From Bacteroidales bacterium (GTDB lineage Bacteria > Bacteroidota > Bacteroidia > Bacteroidales > JAADGE01): a stretch of DNA of 7,384 bases. Below, in pieces: positions 5,755 through 7,384 of this stretch. A program made the position numbers and the translations under genes. Positions within the stretch are counted from its first letter, which is position 1, and each line of letters begins with the position of its first letter. A model generated the notes under the pieces. That model saw only the letters and a program-made list of their open reading frames with translations, ran no database searches and was not told where the DNA came from. The DNA is taken from positions 1-7,384 of the forward strand of contig JALSMF010000423.1 of NCBI GenBank assembly GCA_026987795.1. The letters run 5' to 3'.

Positions 5755-7384
5755 ATGACCGAAGTAAAAAAAAGCAAAAGACTCGCACAAATTGCACGAG
5801 AACTAAACGTAGGTATTGAACACCTGATTGAACACCTGCAAAAAAACGGTATTCAAACAGAAACAAGACCTAATGCAAAAGTTCCTCCTGAAGGATATGA
5901 ACTGCTTTTAGAAAAATTCAGCACTGACAAAAAAGTAAAAGAAGAATCTAAAAAAATAATCCTTAAAAAACGAGAAAAGGAAAAAGAAGAATCTGATTTA
6001 AATACTGATTTGCAAGAAGTAAATAAATCAATAAAAGCTGCTCCCGAACAAAAAGCAACCGAAAAAACCGAACCTGCTGCTTTAAAGAAAGAAGAAAAGC
6101 AAAAACCGGAGAAAAAAGAACAGGAGAAGAAAGAAGAAAAGCCGGAAGAAAAAAATACAAGTAAACAAGAACAAGAAATCGCCGTTCCCGAGAAAAAAGA
6201 ACCGAAGAAAGAAGAAATTACAGCAGACGAAGTTAAAGACAATAAAGAGGAAACTGCAAAAAGCGAAGGTCCTAAAATTGTAGGAAAGATAGACCTGAAA
6301 ACAATTAATACAAAAACAAAACCGGAACCTAAAACAAAAAAAGAGAAAGAAGAAGAGAAGAAAAAACTTAAAAAAGCATCCGAAGAAGCTCTTTTAAAAG
6401 CTAAAGAAAAAAGAAAAGAAGAAGAGGAAAAGAAAAAGACAGAAGAAAAAGAAAAGAAAGAAAAGAAAGAACAAGAAAAAATTGAAAATAAAATTAAAGA
6501 AGAAGAATCAAATTTTATAAAAACCGAAGTCGAAGAACTTAAAAAACCAAAAGTCATCGGTAAAATTGAAATTAAAGAAGAACCTAAGCCTGCAAAAACA
6601 AAAACTGCAAATAAAAACGAAACAAAAAAACGACGAAAAAGAAAAAGAGTACGCCGCCCCGTAGCTGCCGAAACAACAGTAACAACCGAGCCGAAGAAAA
6701 AAAGCACTAAAGCACCGAAAATAAAAAAACGTCCGGAAGTAAATGACGAAGACGTTCAAAAACAAGTAAGAGAAACCCTTGCAAAACTTACAAATAAAAC
6801 CAAAAAAACTGCAGTTTCTCACAGAAAAGAAAAACGAAAAGAAAAACAGCAGGAAATTCAGGAAAAACTTAAACTGCAGGAAAAAGAAAAATCAATTCTT
6901 AAAGTAACCGAATTTATCTCAGCAAATGAGCTTGCAAAATTAATGGATATCAATGTAAACGATATAATTAAAACAAGCTTTGAGTTGGGAAAAATGGTAA
7001 CAATAAACTCCAGGTTAGATGCAGAACTAATAGCCATTATTGCAGAAGAATACGGTTTTGAAGTTCAGTTTATCTCTGCCGCAGACACCGGTGTTATTGA
7101 CGAATATGAAGATAAAAAAGAAGACCTTGTCCCCAGACCGCCTATCGTTACGGTAATGGGACACGTTGACCACGGAAAAACCTCTTTACTGGATTACATT
7201 AGAGGAGCCAACGTAATTGCAGGTGAAGCCGGAGGGATAACCCAACATATAGGAGCATACAGCGTCCAACTTAAGAACGGAAGGAAGGTTACATTTTTAG
7301 ACACTCCGGGACACGAAGCGTTTACCGCTATGAGAGCAAGAGGTGCCGAAGTTACGGATATCGCCATTATTGTAGTTGCCGCCG
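5755..7384 (+). CDS. infB: Translation initiation factor IF-2; C-terminus cut off by window edge
   Basis: IF-2 is the GTPase that brings fMet-tRNA to the 30S subunit and promotes joining of the 50S. From ATG 5755, 543 codons read without interruption to the edge. Domains in order are as follows. A first IF2_N-like module covers about 1-60 (RLAQIARELNVGIEHLIEHL). A very charged Lys/Glu-rich linker, probably disordered, covers about 61-380 and includes the basic cluster KKRRKRKRVRRP (291-302). A second IF2_N module covers about 383-440 (EFISANELAKLMDINVNDII). The GTPase domain then begins, with G1 GHVDHGKT (469-476), the switch I/G2 motif GGITQHIG (493-500) and G3 DTPGH (516-520). G4, G5 and domains II-IV lie beyond the window. 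Full-length proteins of this type run to about 900-1000 residues. The AAA/GAA-rich linker creates long open frames on the other strand that are not genes. It is third in the rimP-nusA-infB operon. Confidence 0.97.
   Translation, partial: MTEVKKSKRLAQIARELNVGIEHLIEHLQKNGIQTETRPNAKVPPEGYELLLEKFSTDKKVKEESKKIILKKREKEKEESDLNTDLQEVNKSIKAAPEQKATEKTEPAALKKEEKQKPEKKEQEKKEEKPEEKNTSKQEQEIAVPEKKEPKKEEITADEVKDNKEETAKSEGPKIVGKIDLKTINTKTKPEPKTKKEKEEEKKKLKKASEEALLKAKEKRKEEEEKKKTEEKEKKEKKEQEKIENKIKEEESNFIKTEVEELKKPKVIGKIEIKEEPKPAKTKTANKNETKKRRKRKRVRRPVAAETTVTTEPKKKSTKAPKIKKRPEVNDEDVQKQVRETLAKLTNKTKKTAVSHRKEKRKEKQQEIQEKLKLQEKEKSILKVTEFISANELAKLMDINVNDIIKTSFELGKMVTINSRLDAELIAIIAEEYGFEVQFISAADTGVIDEYEDKKEDLVPRPPIVTVMGHVDHGKTSLLDYIRGANVIAGEAGGITQHIGAYSVQLKNGRKVTFLDTPGHEAFTAMRARGAEVTDIAIIVVAA
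6403..6471 (+). repeat. Polypurine tract within the infB linker
   Basis: Over 69 bases there is a single pyrimidine (C at 6440), giving purine runs of 37 and 31 bases. It encodes alternating Lys/Glu residues of the IF-2 linker and is explained by AAA, GAA, GAG and AGA codons, so it need not have a separate function. Confidence 0.7.

Noticed and set aside
5853..6707. 284-codon open frame on the minus strand, rich in Ser and Phe
   Set aside because: It is the antisense of the IF-2 linker. Lys and Glu codons (AAA, GAA) read backwards as TTT and TTC, which removes stops; the product is low-complexity and matches no family I know.
1..7384. A new defence, mobile or biosynthetic system
   Set aside because: Every long open stretch is explained by recognisable housekeeping or transport genes. 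I see no transposase, integrase, CRISPR repeats, toxin-antitoxin pair or tRNA.

Overview
The window looks like an ordinary chromosomal segment of an AT-rich member of the Bacteroidota. Three things point there. Candidate promoters match the phylum's -7 element TAnnTTTG, once with a correctly spaced TTTG -33 element. The genes lack clear Shine-Dalgarno sequences. The proteins (a FabI, an SSS symporter with the PGAEPGGGGYIAQRMM stretch, a WGLGHA glycosyltransferase, and a 417-residue NusA) have the look of that phylum. I cannot name a genus.

Layout: (1) positions 1-626, minus strand, hold the N-terminal three quarters of FabI, the enoyl-ACP reductase of fatty acid synthesis, cut by the left edge. 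(2) A 262-base divergent intergenic region carries a plausible -7 box for each direction. (3) On the plus strand, an Na+/solute symporter (889-2706) is followed by a GT28/MurG-like glycosyltransferase (2703-3788). The glycosyltransferase starts at a TTG that overlaps the symporter stop codon, so the two are probably translationally coupled. (4) A strong promoter (3807-3837) and a short leader with a perfect GC-rich hairpin precede the conserved rimP-nusA-infB operon (3905 to the right edge). infB (IF-2) is cut by the right edge within its GTPase domain, after the G3 motif.

The rimP-nusA-infB genes work together in gene expression. RimP helps assemble the 30S subunit, NusA binds RNA polymerase and governs pausing, termination and antitermination, and IF-2 places initiator tRNA on the ribosome. 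The compact hairpin leader in front of them, which also encodes a possible 15-codon peptide, is the most interesting regulatory element here. It could be an attenuator through which NusA or translation status feeds back on the operon, but that is inference.

I found no mobile elements, CRISPR arrays, tRNA or rRNA genes, defence genes or clearly new system. The findings below are modest: the rimP leader, the TTG/overlap start and A10 tract of the glycosyltransferase, and features of the long charged linker of IF-2.
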